Of a stretch of DNA of 63,330 nucleotides, positions 41,815 through 49,189 are shown piece by piece. Both the position numbers and the translations under genes were made by a program. Source of the DNA: a virus; IMG/VR virus record IMGVR_UViG_3300022200_000041, positions 1 to 63,330 of that record. One strand, given 5' to 3'. The notes beneath the pieces are model-generated. The model was not told the DNA's origin, did not search any database, and was given only the letters and a program-made list of their open reading frames with translations. Positions within the stretch are counted from its first letter, which is position 1. Every line of letters begins with the position of its first letter.

Positions 41815-42390
41815 CTTTTTCATCTCCTTATTGTTGTCTTCTTTTAGGATTTTGAATGTTGCTTCAGGGTTGATTCCTTTTTCACAGATGGTGATTTCGT
41901 GCAGTTCGAGTTTGCTGATTTCTTGGTAGTTGCCGTGGCTGCTATCGTGTTTCCGAACTCGCTTGAATGCTTGTCCTCCGATGCTGAATCCCGCTAAGTT
42001 ACCCTTCCTGACTTCGGCCGCCACTTCTCGTGCCTTTTCGATGTCATTTCTGAGTTGAACTACGACGAACATTCCGGCGTCATCAACTTCGCTCTTCCAA
42101 AACCTCCCTTCACTGTCTGTGTATTGTGGAATGACTTCTCCTACCTGAATGTTAGAGTGCGCCAGTTGCACATTCCTGAACTTCGGGTCGGCCATGAACT
42201 TCTTGAAAGCGTCTTTCAAGGCCGAACGAGTAATCAAATCCCCCTGCTTGTCGACGAGTTCGACACTGGCGTAGCCTGCAACGACGAGGTCGTTGCTCCC
42301 TTTGAGGAGGGAGAGGCTGTCCGGTCGAGTTCTGAGCAACACACTAACCACCCCTCTGTTTGCTCTCCTACATAAATAAAGCGGCATCAT
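40996..42390 (-). CDS. Prohead protease fused to scaffold domain
   Basis: A 464-residue maturation protease. The N-terminal 185 residues have the herpesvirus/HK97-type protease pattern: LVVAGYASVELVDKQGDL, the catalytic histidine in VQLAHSN (H78), the serine in GNLAGFSIGG (S136) and the closing KLELHEITICEKGINPEA. The remaining 270 residues form a charged, helical scaffold (EEKTEMKDKDDKEKSEFSD, HAYEVFKAAKQEEELRKAM). The C-terminal helix ends MSWEEVHQLAGG, which recurs in the gene at 48453. A strong internal start at 41814 would produce the scaffold alone. ATG 42390 overlaps the upstream stop. It acts inside the procapsid before DNA entry and precedes the major capsid gene. Confidence 0.85.
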   Translation of the reverse strand: MMPLYLCRRANRGVVSVLLRTRPDSLSLLKGSNDLVVAGYASVELVDKQGDLITRSALKDAFKKFMADPKFRNVQLAHSNIQVGEVIPQYTDSEGRFWKSEVDDAGMFVVVQLRNDIEKAREVAAEVRKGNLAGFSIGGQAFKRVRKHDSSHGNYQEISKLELHEITICEKGINPEATFKILKEDNNKEMKKMTDDVMEQMNSVLERLEGRLDSMEKGELPPGLAAAQKKKKEEGADAPSKEEKTEMKDKDDKEKSEFSDVITAEYLDWMENTLKSAGVDTDGARAHFDGIAKANLGSTPEELSDYDTRFAAQVKGRAQEGGSPSTNALSRAGLSRGGAVTKADFVTSVDPVSLEHAYEVFKAAKQEEELRKAMEGNFESRYKAERTEEITKAQAQAFDARGPLDEIMKSLAALNDRIDNIGSVQSTTIAKSASPAIEVPSTADMANMSWEEVHQLAGGLFRSE

Positions 42391-45300
42391 TCATTTTCCG
42401 ATTCTGCTTCATAAGCGAATGACTGCGCTCCATTTTTCTCTTTCAGTCTCTTGCTACGGGCGCTCGGGTATTCCGGCTCCGGGTCCTCCGTAGGACGGTC
42501 CAACATGTCCCAGTCAGGAATGGATTGTTCAGATGTGAGGCTTGTAGGGCCACGAGGCGATTCGATACCGGACCCAACATCAATCCCCATACCACGGGCA
42601 CCGGGACCACCGGTCATCTTTTCCTTCTCAAGACGGTCAACGATGTCAGCGATGCGTAGTAGGGTCTTGGCCATAACTTCAACTTTCTTCGGCTTGAGCA
42701 CTGTTTCTGCATCGTCAGCCTCAATAACGCCTGCTGATTCTTCCTCAGCCTGCTCTCGTTCTTTGGGCTCAGCCATGCTTCTGCCCTCTTCCATCTTCTC
42801 GGGTTTAACGCCCTTCATCATCAGTGAAGCAGCGGGCGACCATAGAGGTCGAACGCTTTCAGCCAGCAACAACGGGTATTCACTACCTTGAAGTTCACCA
42901 ATTGTTGACTTTGGTGAGTGTGCCCAAGTCCCATGGGTGCCCGTTTCCATTTTGTAGACAACAGTGTCGACTTCAGGGAAGGTCAGGATGAGACGGTCTT
43001 CTTCAATGTCTACCGAAAAGTGAACGGGGATAACAGGATGGGACTTGGTCAATAGCGAAAGCGTCTCCAATGAAACAGGAGCGTCATCGCTTTCACCAGT
43101 CACCTTGGAAGCCGTAACATCGTAGATGGTCTTATCGCCACGCTTTTTGGACTTAACACCCGACACTGAGACACTGACAACATCACCTTCGTTGAATGGC
43201 TTTGGACTGGTGACTGTGCCGACATCGAGGTAGGATTCACCTTCGTATTCTACACCACGGTTACCCAATCCTTCGGCATCCAATGGTCCTGCTCCCAAGC
43301 GGTAGGTGTAGGGACCCTTACCTCGAACATCGAGAATTATCAGGCTGACTTTCTTGTCAGGACGGAGCAAGAACCACTTCGGATGACGACGCTCACCACG
43401 CATGTAAGTTGAAGTAGCGTCACGCAACAGTATGCGCCCGTCTTCTTTGCTAAGGCTCTCGACCACTGAAGGTAGACCTTCGTCATCGGTCAAGCGTAGA
43501 TTATGAGGGCCGGGAACGATGATGTGCTCGTGACTGTCAAACTGTCCTCGCAGGACCTTTAGTCGCTCACGGACATTCATGTCAGCGATGTTGGAATCAT
43601 CGTATTCGATAATGTCCACGATGTGGATTTCATCACCATGGCGCACAGCGTCCAACATCCAGTTCTTTTCACTCATGGCCTTGAACTGTGTTTTGTCTTC
43701 CGAAGACAGCGGAACATCACCTTCGGTGTCGTAGGCTGTAATGTGACCACCCTTGCGGCGAACAATGAAACGCTCGCCTTCAGGCAACATTGACACAGCC
43801 CACTCACCACTAAAACCACGGAGGGCCTCGAAGTCTTTGAGAGAGAAGATACGGTGCATCGGGAGAATCGGCATCGGCTTCTTACCATCGTTCTTGATGA
43901 GAACATCCGGGTCCATCAAAGCCACGAGAGACTTAGCGACATCCACAGGGATGTCAGACTCCGCTCGACCTCCTTGTTCAATGGAAGGGGTGATGGCGTT
44001 GGGCACGCTCATCACTTGACCGGGCCCAGCAAGTGCTTGATTGACTATCTCTTCACCATGAATCTCGTTGAGCAAAGGTCGCTGAACTGAATGAAGGAAC
44101 TGCTGGTTCGGCATGTTTGTTCCACCAACGAACTTCTTACCATCCCATTCCACACCCACCGTCGGTTGCTGTCGATAACCGTGTTCCATACCGCCACTGA
44201 CATAGTAGTCCCCGATGTTGGCCCCCTTAAGAGAGGTAGCGGGGTGAATAGGGCGACCATGTTGACGATTCAGCACTGTCTGTCGAGTCGTGTCGGTGTC
44301 AATTTGAGGTTTGATAAGAAGGTCCTTGTCAATGACAGCAGGGTTCACTGTCACTACATCGTGAATCAGTGACTTCACACTCTCTTTAAGCGCACTATTC
44401 CGTGGGTCTTTGACAGGGCCCATAGGATGGCGAGTCAGACCATACTTGGCTGCTTCTTCCTCATAACCACGACTGAACAAGCGAGGGATGACGCCGAGTT
44501 TTCCACCGTAAGCAGTCTTTACCCAATCGCTCAATCCTTTCGTGCTCTTCCCCTTCGAGTCCTCAGCCATTCGACCCGTGGCTGCTTTTTGACGCTCAGC
44601 CTCACGGTAGCGTTGAACAACAGGCTCATTGTCATAGACTCGGTCAAACTCCTCAATGTGGTTAATGTGCTTGTCATGCGACAGCGAGATGTCCTGACCA
44701 CGAGGGTGAAATTGCATTCCGGTGCTGAGCAAAGTCCCGTGAGTCATCGCCCGAAGTCCACCGTCTTCAGGTGCAGAGTCACGCACCTGTTCAGCGAGTC
44801 TCTTGTGCTGTTCATGTAGTGGGTCTTCCTCATCAAAGTGGAAGCCAAGCGCCTGCATCACATCTTCAGTGCTCATGTCACGGGTAATGTCAACGCCATG
44901 TTGCATGACACTGGTGAGCATGTTACGATGAGGAACAATGGTTTCACCGGTTACTTTTGAAGCAACAGCGCTGGCAGATTCACGCTCTTCCTCATCCAAA
45001 CCCGGTCCATAGGTAGTCAAACCATGTGTATCATGCGGCACTCGCATCAGCATGCGGTTAGCGTCGTAGAACAGACGAGAGGTGTTTGCGAGAAACTTCA
45101 GTTTATTCGTAGGGTCAAAGGCCGTAGGGTCTGCCTTCTCCATGATTGGTTTGAGCCGCTTCGCCATCTCGGTGATGGCTTGTAGGTCAGCACCCATCTT
45201 CTCATCAAACTGCTGATGCGCATACTTGTAGGCCCTTCCTGTCTTTTCTCGCATCCCCTCAACTTCTTCGAGGTGACGGAGATTGGACTTTGCTTCAGCC

Positions 45301-47810
45301 AGTCGTTCCATCAAGTCTTCAGGCACCTCCTCTTCGGCACCTGCGAACGACTCAACCAAGTCTTCGAGTTGCGAAACTTCCTCCATGGCTATCTCGACTT
45401 GCTCTTGGTATTCCTGACTGGCCCGCATCGGGGTTTCAATCACGCTCCGTCCAGTCAAACCATGGAAGTTGGAAAAGACCTGCGGGTTGGTGGGGTCGTG
45501 AGAGCGAGCCTGCTCAAACTTTGGTTGCGACAGTTGGTCGTGACGCAACATGATGAAATCAGCAGGGTCGTGAGGCGGGTGCAATCGACCGAGGCGAGTT
45601 GTGATGTTATGTGTGAGACGGGCATTGTGACGATGTCGAGTTTCACTCCCAACTTCACCAGCGGACATGATAGGGTTGTGAGAAGAGGTTGGATGTTCTT
45701 CCAACCTGTGGGTAGGCCTCTCACTTCCAATCAAACTTTTACGCTCATCAGGTGTGAGAGGTCCGAGTATGTTTGCTGTTTCAGGGTCAAGAGTGGAGTG
45801 GCCGACATACGGTGTGTTTTTCGTATTGCGAGAGCGGTAGCGAATCCCCATCCCGAATCCGTATTTTTGGTGAGTGGAAGCATCCCATAGCGATTGAGCC
45901 CCAGCGTGAGTGTCGCCTTTCATCCCATGGCCACGCACAGGTGGGACATATCGAGCAAACATACCGCTGTTTTTGCGACTGGGAGTAATGATACCGTCTT
46001 GACTGATATGACCAATCAGGCTTTCACCGCTTTTGTCTTTCGGCATCCAATCATGGAGCATCTCAAGATGAGCAAGAGGGTCACGACCACCACCGCCACG
46101 GATGTAAGGCAGGTGAAAAATTGCACCGTTGCCGACCGTCCCATGAGGCGTGCGCACCCACAGGTCAGCCTCATCCTCAGGAATGGCCTCGTCACGAGGG
46201 CCGTTGAAACCCAAGTAAGAGTGGGAATCTACATTCCGCACACCCTTGTGTTTGAATAATTCATTGAACGCTTCTGCTTTACCCTGCTCAAGTTTCTTTA
46301 AGTCTTCAAGGGAAAGCGGGCTCTCGTCTTCGGAAAAGTGACCCTTACCAGTGAACTCAAAGGAGCCATCCTTGTTTTGTTTGTAACCGAGCAAGTGTTT
46401 CAATGCGGCTTCATTGACGCCTTGCTTTTCTGACTGTTCAGCGTTGCGCATCGAATCGAGTGGAGTGCTACTCGCCAAGTGACCCTTTAACTGGCTAAAA
46501 CTCTTCAAGGCACTAAGATGTGTGAGCGGTTCACCCCCATCGTCGTGCTTCTCATTGAGTGCACTGAGAATGGCTTGCGCCATTGTCCCGTGTTCATCAT
46601 GGGGTGTTTCGTTGAGAGCCGTATGGAGGATTTCGTAAGCGTGGTCTTTCATGTCACGAATGTCGTCTTCTCCTTCCATGTGTTTGCGTTGATTCTGTGA
46701 AGTGTGGAGTTGACCGCGCATTTTGTGAAAGAACTCAGGTGTAAAGCGATGAGCGATGTTGCGTTTTATGCGCCCTGTCGAAACCTTGCGACCGTCGCTA
46801 AGAGTAATTTTTTGCACATCGTCACTGCTCCTAAGAGAGCCCTTCTCCTGCAAGTGCTTGACGACGGCGTTTCGGTCCGCTGGCTTAAGCCATTCAAGGC
46901 CAAGGTTGTAACCACCCCATCCAAGGGAAGTGCGTAGACCGTTCATGTCAGGCTCTTTGTTCATCCAACCCTGAATGGCGTCGTCCATGTGCGCTTGAGC
47001 GATGGCGAAGTCATGTTCCTCGGGGTCGGGGTATTGCTCAATGAGTGCCTTTACCGTGCCGGGATTCTCCTGCTTCCAGTCTTCAAGATTATGCAAGTAG
47101 AGGTCGTGGAGATGACTGTCATGTAAAGGACCGGCAAAGGGATGTGTCACCTCTCCGCTGTAGGGGTCTTTGTGTCCCACTATGTTCATGTTACCTTTCT
47201 TGCGATGATGTTCTTCTTGCAGCGATTCTTGTTGCTTTAACTGTTGAGCCAAGGATGGGCGGCCGGGAGCGGGAGGGAGGTATAAGTCACGCAGTGTTTC
47301 GATGTAGGCAGGCAAGCCGTTCACGACATTTTTCTGAAGCAAGGGGTGATGTTCCTCTTGGAAAGGATGGTCGTTAGGGTAAAGCGCATGGGACTGAAAA
47401 TCAGCCTTAGGCCACAGCGAAACAAAATCGTGAACGCTGGCCTCATTGAAACGCCCAGTCCAATGATGAGCAGGAATGGTATCAGCAAGGCGACCTGCAC
47501 TGTAGTAGGAGACGCGTCCTTGGCGCTCACGACCTCGCTCAACCATGCCTTCGCGCTCAGCACGACGCTGTTCCCGACGAGCCTCTCGCCCTCTATTAAC
47601 AGACAACCTATCGAGTTCTTCCTTCGCTACGATGTCACAGATGAAATCATCAGCCCCCTTCATCACCTCGTAGCCGTGACGCTCAAGGTTTTCACTGGCG
47701 AAAACGAAGTTGGCGACTGCGTTCTCGTAGTCGAGTTCATCGAGAATGGACTTCAACAGGTCTGAGCGTGCTCGGAGATACCAGTCAGTAGCATCTTCTC
47801 GCACATTCAC
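42387..47810 (-). CDS. Very large head-region protein with degenerate DNA-ligase-like domain
   Basis: About 1,807 residues. The frame is open to 47960, but that start would overlap the upstream gene by 143 bases, so GTG 47810 (or 47804, behind GGTGGTG) is preferred. Most of the protein is unknown, H/E/D/R-rich, with a coiled-coil stretch around 45,130-45,420. At 43,095-43,860 it resembles ATP-dependent DNA ligases: LPEGERF at the KxDGxR position, WMLDAVRHG then IHIVDIIEYDD and RERLKVLRG like motif III and the following eRr..L, DGRILLRD with TYMRGERRHPKWFLLRP like motifs IV-V, then an OB-fold-like segment (DVGTVTSPKPFNEGDVVSVS). The nucleotidyl lysine and motif III glutamate are replaced, so catalysis is unlikely. 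It lies between portal and protease genes and is probably a virion protein. Confidence 0.7.
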   Translation of the reverse strand: MNVREDATDWYLRARSDLLKSILDELDYENAVANFVFASENLERHGYEVMKGADDFICDIVAKEELDRLSVNRGREARREQRRAEREGMVERGRERQGRVSYYSAGRLADTIPAHHWTGRFNEASVHDFVSLWPKADFQSHALYPNDHPFQEEHHPLLQKNVVNGLPAYIETLRDLYLPPAPGRPSLAQQLKQQESLQEEHHRKKGNMNIVGHKDPYSGEVTHPFAGPLHDSHLHDLYLHNLEDWKQENPGTVKALIEQYPDPEEHDFAIAQAHMDDAIQGWMNKEPDMNGLRTSLGWGGYNLGLEWLKPADRNAVVKHLQEKGSLRSSDDVQKITLSDGRKVSTGRIKRNIAHRFTPEFFHKMRGQLHTSQNQRKHMEGEDDIRDMKDHAYEILHTALNETPHDEHGTMAQAILSALNEKHDDGGEPLTHLSALKSFSQLKGHLASSTPLDSMRNAEQSEKQGVNEAALKHLLGYKQNKDGSFEFTGKGHFSEDESPLSLEDLKKLEQGKAEAFNELFKHKGVRNVDSHSYLGFNGPRDEAIPEDEADLWVRTPHGTVGNGAIFHLPYIRGGGGRDPLAHLEMLHDWMPKDKSGESLIGHISQDGIITPSRKNSGMFARYVPPVRGHGMKGDTHAGAQSLWDASTHQKYGFGMGIRYRSRNTKNTPYVGHSTLDPETANILGPLTPDERKSLIGSERPTHRLEEHPTSSHNPIMSAGEVGSETRHRHNARLTHNITTRLGRLHPPHDPADFIMLRHDQLSQPKFEQARSHDPTNPQVFSNFHGLTGRSVIETPMRASQEYQEQVEIAMEEVSQLEDLVESFAGAEEEVPEDLMERLAEAKSNLRHLEEVEGMREKTGRAYKYAHQQFDEKMGADLQAITEMAKRLKPIMEKADPTAFDPTNKLKFLANTSRLFYDANRMLMRVPHDTHGLTTYGPGLDEEERESASAVASKVTGETIVPHRNMLTSVMQHGVDITRDMSTEDVMQALGFHFDEEDPLHEQHKRLAEQVRDSAPEDGGLRAMTHGTLLSTGMQFHPRGQDISLSHDKHINHIEEFDRVYDNEPVVQRYREAERQKAATGRMAEDSKGKSTKGLSDWVKTAYGGKLGVIPRLFSRGYEEEAAKYGLTRHPMGPVKDPRNSALKESVKSLIHDVVTVNPAVIDKDLLIKPQIDTDTTRQTVLNRQHGRPIHPATSLKGANIGDYYVSGGMEHGYRQQPTVGVEWDGKKFVGGTNMPNQQFLHSVQRPLLNEIHGEEIVNQALAGPGQVMSVPNAITPSIEQGGRAESDIPVDVAKSLVALMDPDVLIKNDGKKPMPILPMHRIFSLKDFEALRGFSGEWAVSMLPEGERFIVRRKGGHITAYDTEGDVPLSSEDKTQFKAMSEKNWMLDAVRHGDEIHIVDIIEYDDSNIADMNVRERLKVLRGQFDSHEHIIVPGPHNLRLTDDEGLPSVVESLSKEDGRILLRDATSTYMRGERRHPKWFLLRPDKKVSLIILDVRGKGPYTYRLGAGPLDAEGLGNRGVEYEGESYLDVGTVTSPKPFNEGDVVSVSVSGVKSKKRGDKTIYDVTASKVTGESDDAPVSLETLSLLTKSHPVIPVHFSVDIEEDRLILTFPEVDTVVYKMETGTHGTWAHSPKSTIGELQGSEYPLLLAESVRPLWSPAASLMMKGVKPEKMEEGRSMAEPKEREQAEEESAGVIEADDAETVLKPKKVEVMAKTLLRIADIVDRLEKEKMTGGPGARGMGIDVGSGIESPRGPTSLTSEQSIPDWDMLDRPTEDPEPEYPSARSKRLKEKNGAQSFAYEAESENE

Positions 47811-47817
47811 ACCACCG

Positions 47818-48456
47818 TCAATAGCGGCTACGCATGTATTCTGACGGATGGTAGTCGTCCCTCTCTCCTTCGCCCATTTCAGTCGTGCCTTCAAGACCGG
47901 GGCAATCATCACCGAAGCCGAAGCGGCAACCAGTGAACTGGTTACCACCGCACTGTTCACACATGGCTTTTACGAGTTCATCTTTGGCTTTGGCCAAGGC
48001 TTCCTCGGCTTTAGAGAGCGTGCCGTTCTCGACTTGGCGAGGAACGCTGTCGTGATGAGGATTCATCTGTTGACCCAGTGACTCGAAGTTCACGGATTCA
48101 GAAGTTGCACCTTTGTTGGTAACATCCGTGCCGGTGTATTCATGCTGGTTGGTATTGTAGTAGGCGTTGCGAGTTTGACCACCGCTTTCAGCAGCAAACA
48201 TAATGTTCTGAGGTTCAGAGTTGAAGGTGGTGTTGTAACCGGGCTGGGCCTTGCTAACATTAGAGCAACCTGCTTTCATGCAAGAGCCGCCTGCTTTCAT
48301 CTTAGAGCCACACTTAGGACAGTCCTTACACTCACAAGGCTCTTTGCCGCAGTCACACTTGGCCTTTTCCAACTCGTCTGCTTTCTCAAGAAGGCGTTGG
48401 GCTTTGTTCAGGAGGTCTTGGGCTTCACGGCTGCTGGGGGAGGGAATAGGCTTCAT
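47818..48456 (-). CDS. Cysteine-rich head-region protein
   Basis: A 212-residue protein. The N-terminus is a leucine/glutamate helix (REAQDLLNKAQRLLEKADEL). Next comes a cysteine cluster: CDCGKEPCECKDCPKCG, then SCMKAGC. A second set follows near the end, MCEQCGG, GCRFGFGDDCPG. Together these could bind several metal ions. The middle is polar and asparagine-rich. It lies next to the coiled-coil and portal-side genes. GAGGTGA at 48461-48467 precedes ATG 48456, which overlaps the upstream stop. I do not recognise the family; a capsid-internal zinc protein is one possibility. Confidence 0.65.
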   Translation of the reverse strand: MKPIPSPSSREAQDLLNKAQRLLEKADELEKAKCDCGKEPCECKDCPKCGSKMKAGGSCMKAGCSNVSKAQPGYNTTFNSEPQNIMFAAESGGQTRNAYYNTNQHEYTGTDVTNKGATSESVNFESLGQQMNPHHDSVPRQVENGTLSKAEEALAKAKDELVKAMCEQCGGNQFTGCRFGFGDDCPGLEGTTEMGEGERDDYHPSEYMRSRY

Positions 48457-48782
48457 GCGGTCACCTCAGTGTTTTTGGCCTGCTCGGCCATCTCATGGAT
48501 TTCATCCCATGTCATTTGATGAATCTGAGAGTTAGAGAACTCGTTGTGGCCCTTGATGATAGCGTCATCGTTGGCTCGGAAAGCATCAACTTCGACACCT
48601 TCAGTCAACGGAGTAGCGGAAGAGACAAAGCCAGCCTTGCGGAGAAGAGCGGATGGGTCACGAATGGCCTTGCGAAGAAGAGCGTTTTCGTGCTTTAGAG
48701 ACTGAAGGTCGCTGTCCATGCTCTCCATTTTAGAGATGAGCGTCGTCATAAGTCGCTCAGTAGCCGAAGTTTCTTCGCTCAT
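48453..48782 (-). CDS. Coiled-coil head assembly protein
   Basis: A 109-residue protein. The N-terminal 45 residues form a clear coiled coil (MTTLISKMESMDSDLQSLKH, ENALLRKAIRD). The C-terminus has IHQMTWDEIHEMAEQAKN, a near copy of the MSWEEVHQLAGG helix ending the scaffold domain of the protease gene. The shared helix suggests that both bind the same partner during procapsid assembly, perhaps the major capsid or portal protein. GAGGTGA precedes ATG 48782, and the downstream gene overlaps its stop. No family name is known to me. Confidence 0.65.
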   Translation of the reverse strand: MSEETSATERLMTTLISKMESMDSDLQSLKHENALLRKAIRDPSALLRKAGFVSSATPLTEGVEVDAFRANDDAIIKGHNEFSNSQIHQMTWDEIHEMAEQAKNTEVTA

Positions 48783-48791
48783 CTATTCACC

Positions 48792-49145
48792 TCAAGAATC
48801 GGGGACGAAGCGACCGAAGGTTCCACGGTGAACGCTCATGTTGCGGTGAGTGCGGGCTGCGATGACGGTGCCGGGGAGAACGGCGTCACGCTGGGTGACA
48901 TCGAACTTCTGACCCGTCTCATTCATTTTTTGCAGCATGGGGTTGACCGTGCCGAAGTCAACGGTTTCACGCTCACTCTTCACGATGGCGCTGTGGATGT
49001 CCTCAGACAAGTAGCCTGCGAACTTGATGACTTCGTTAATGTGACCTTGGGCCTCGTTAGCGTTTCCTTCTTCCAGTGCCTTAGCGAAAGCCTCGCTGTG
49101 CACAGCCATTTTGCGGGCCATTGGGTGCATCTTCAGTAGGTCCAT
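48792..49145 (-). CDS. Small helical head-region protein
   Basis: A 117-residue protein following the portal gene. It begins MDLLKMHPMARKMAVHSEAF and continues as helices (AQGHINEVIKFAGYLSEDIH, PMLQKMNETGQKFD), ending with a beta-like segment (PGTVIAARTHRNMSVHRGTF). Not recognised. A 44-base gap separates it from the portal gene and contains TTTTAATG, a weak TATA-like run, about 38 bases before the start; GAGGGG serves as ribosome-binding site. The gap might hold a secondary promoter but the evidence is thin. Confidence 0.6.
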   Translation of the reverse strand: MDLLKMHPMARKMAVHSEAFAKALEEGNANEAQGHINEVIKFAGYLSEDIHSAIVKSERETVDFGTVNPMLQKMNETGQKFDVTQRDAVLPGTVIAARTHRNMSVHRGTFGRFVPDS

Positions 49146-49189
49146 CTTTTCCCCTCTCGTCCTTCGTAGTGATGCCGCATTAAAAGAGG

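Noticed and set aside
47811-47960. Upstream start of the approximately 1,800-residue protein
   Set aside because: It would overlap the cysteine-rich gene by 143 bases; all other late junctions overlap by a few bases, with one 47-base exception.
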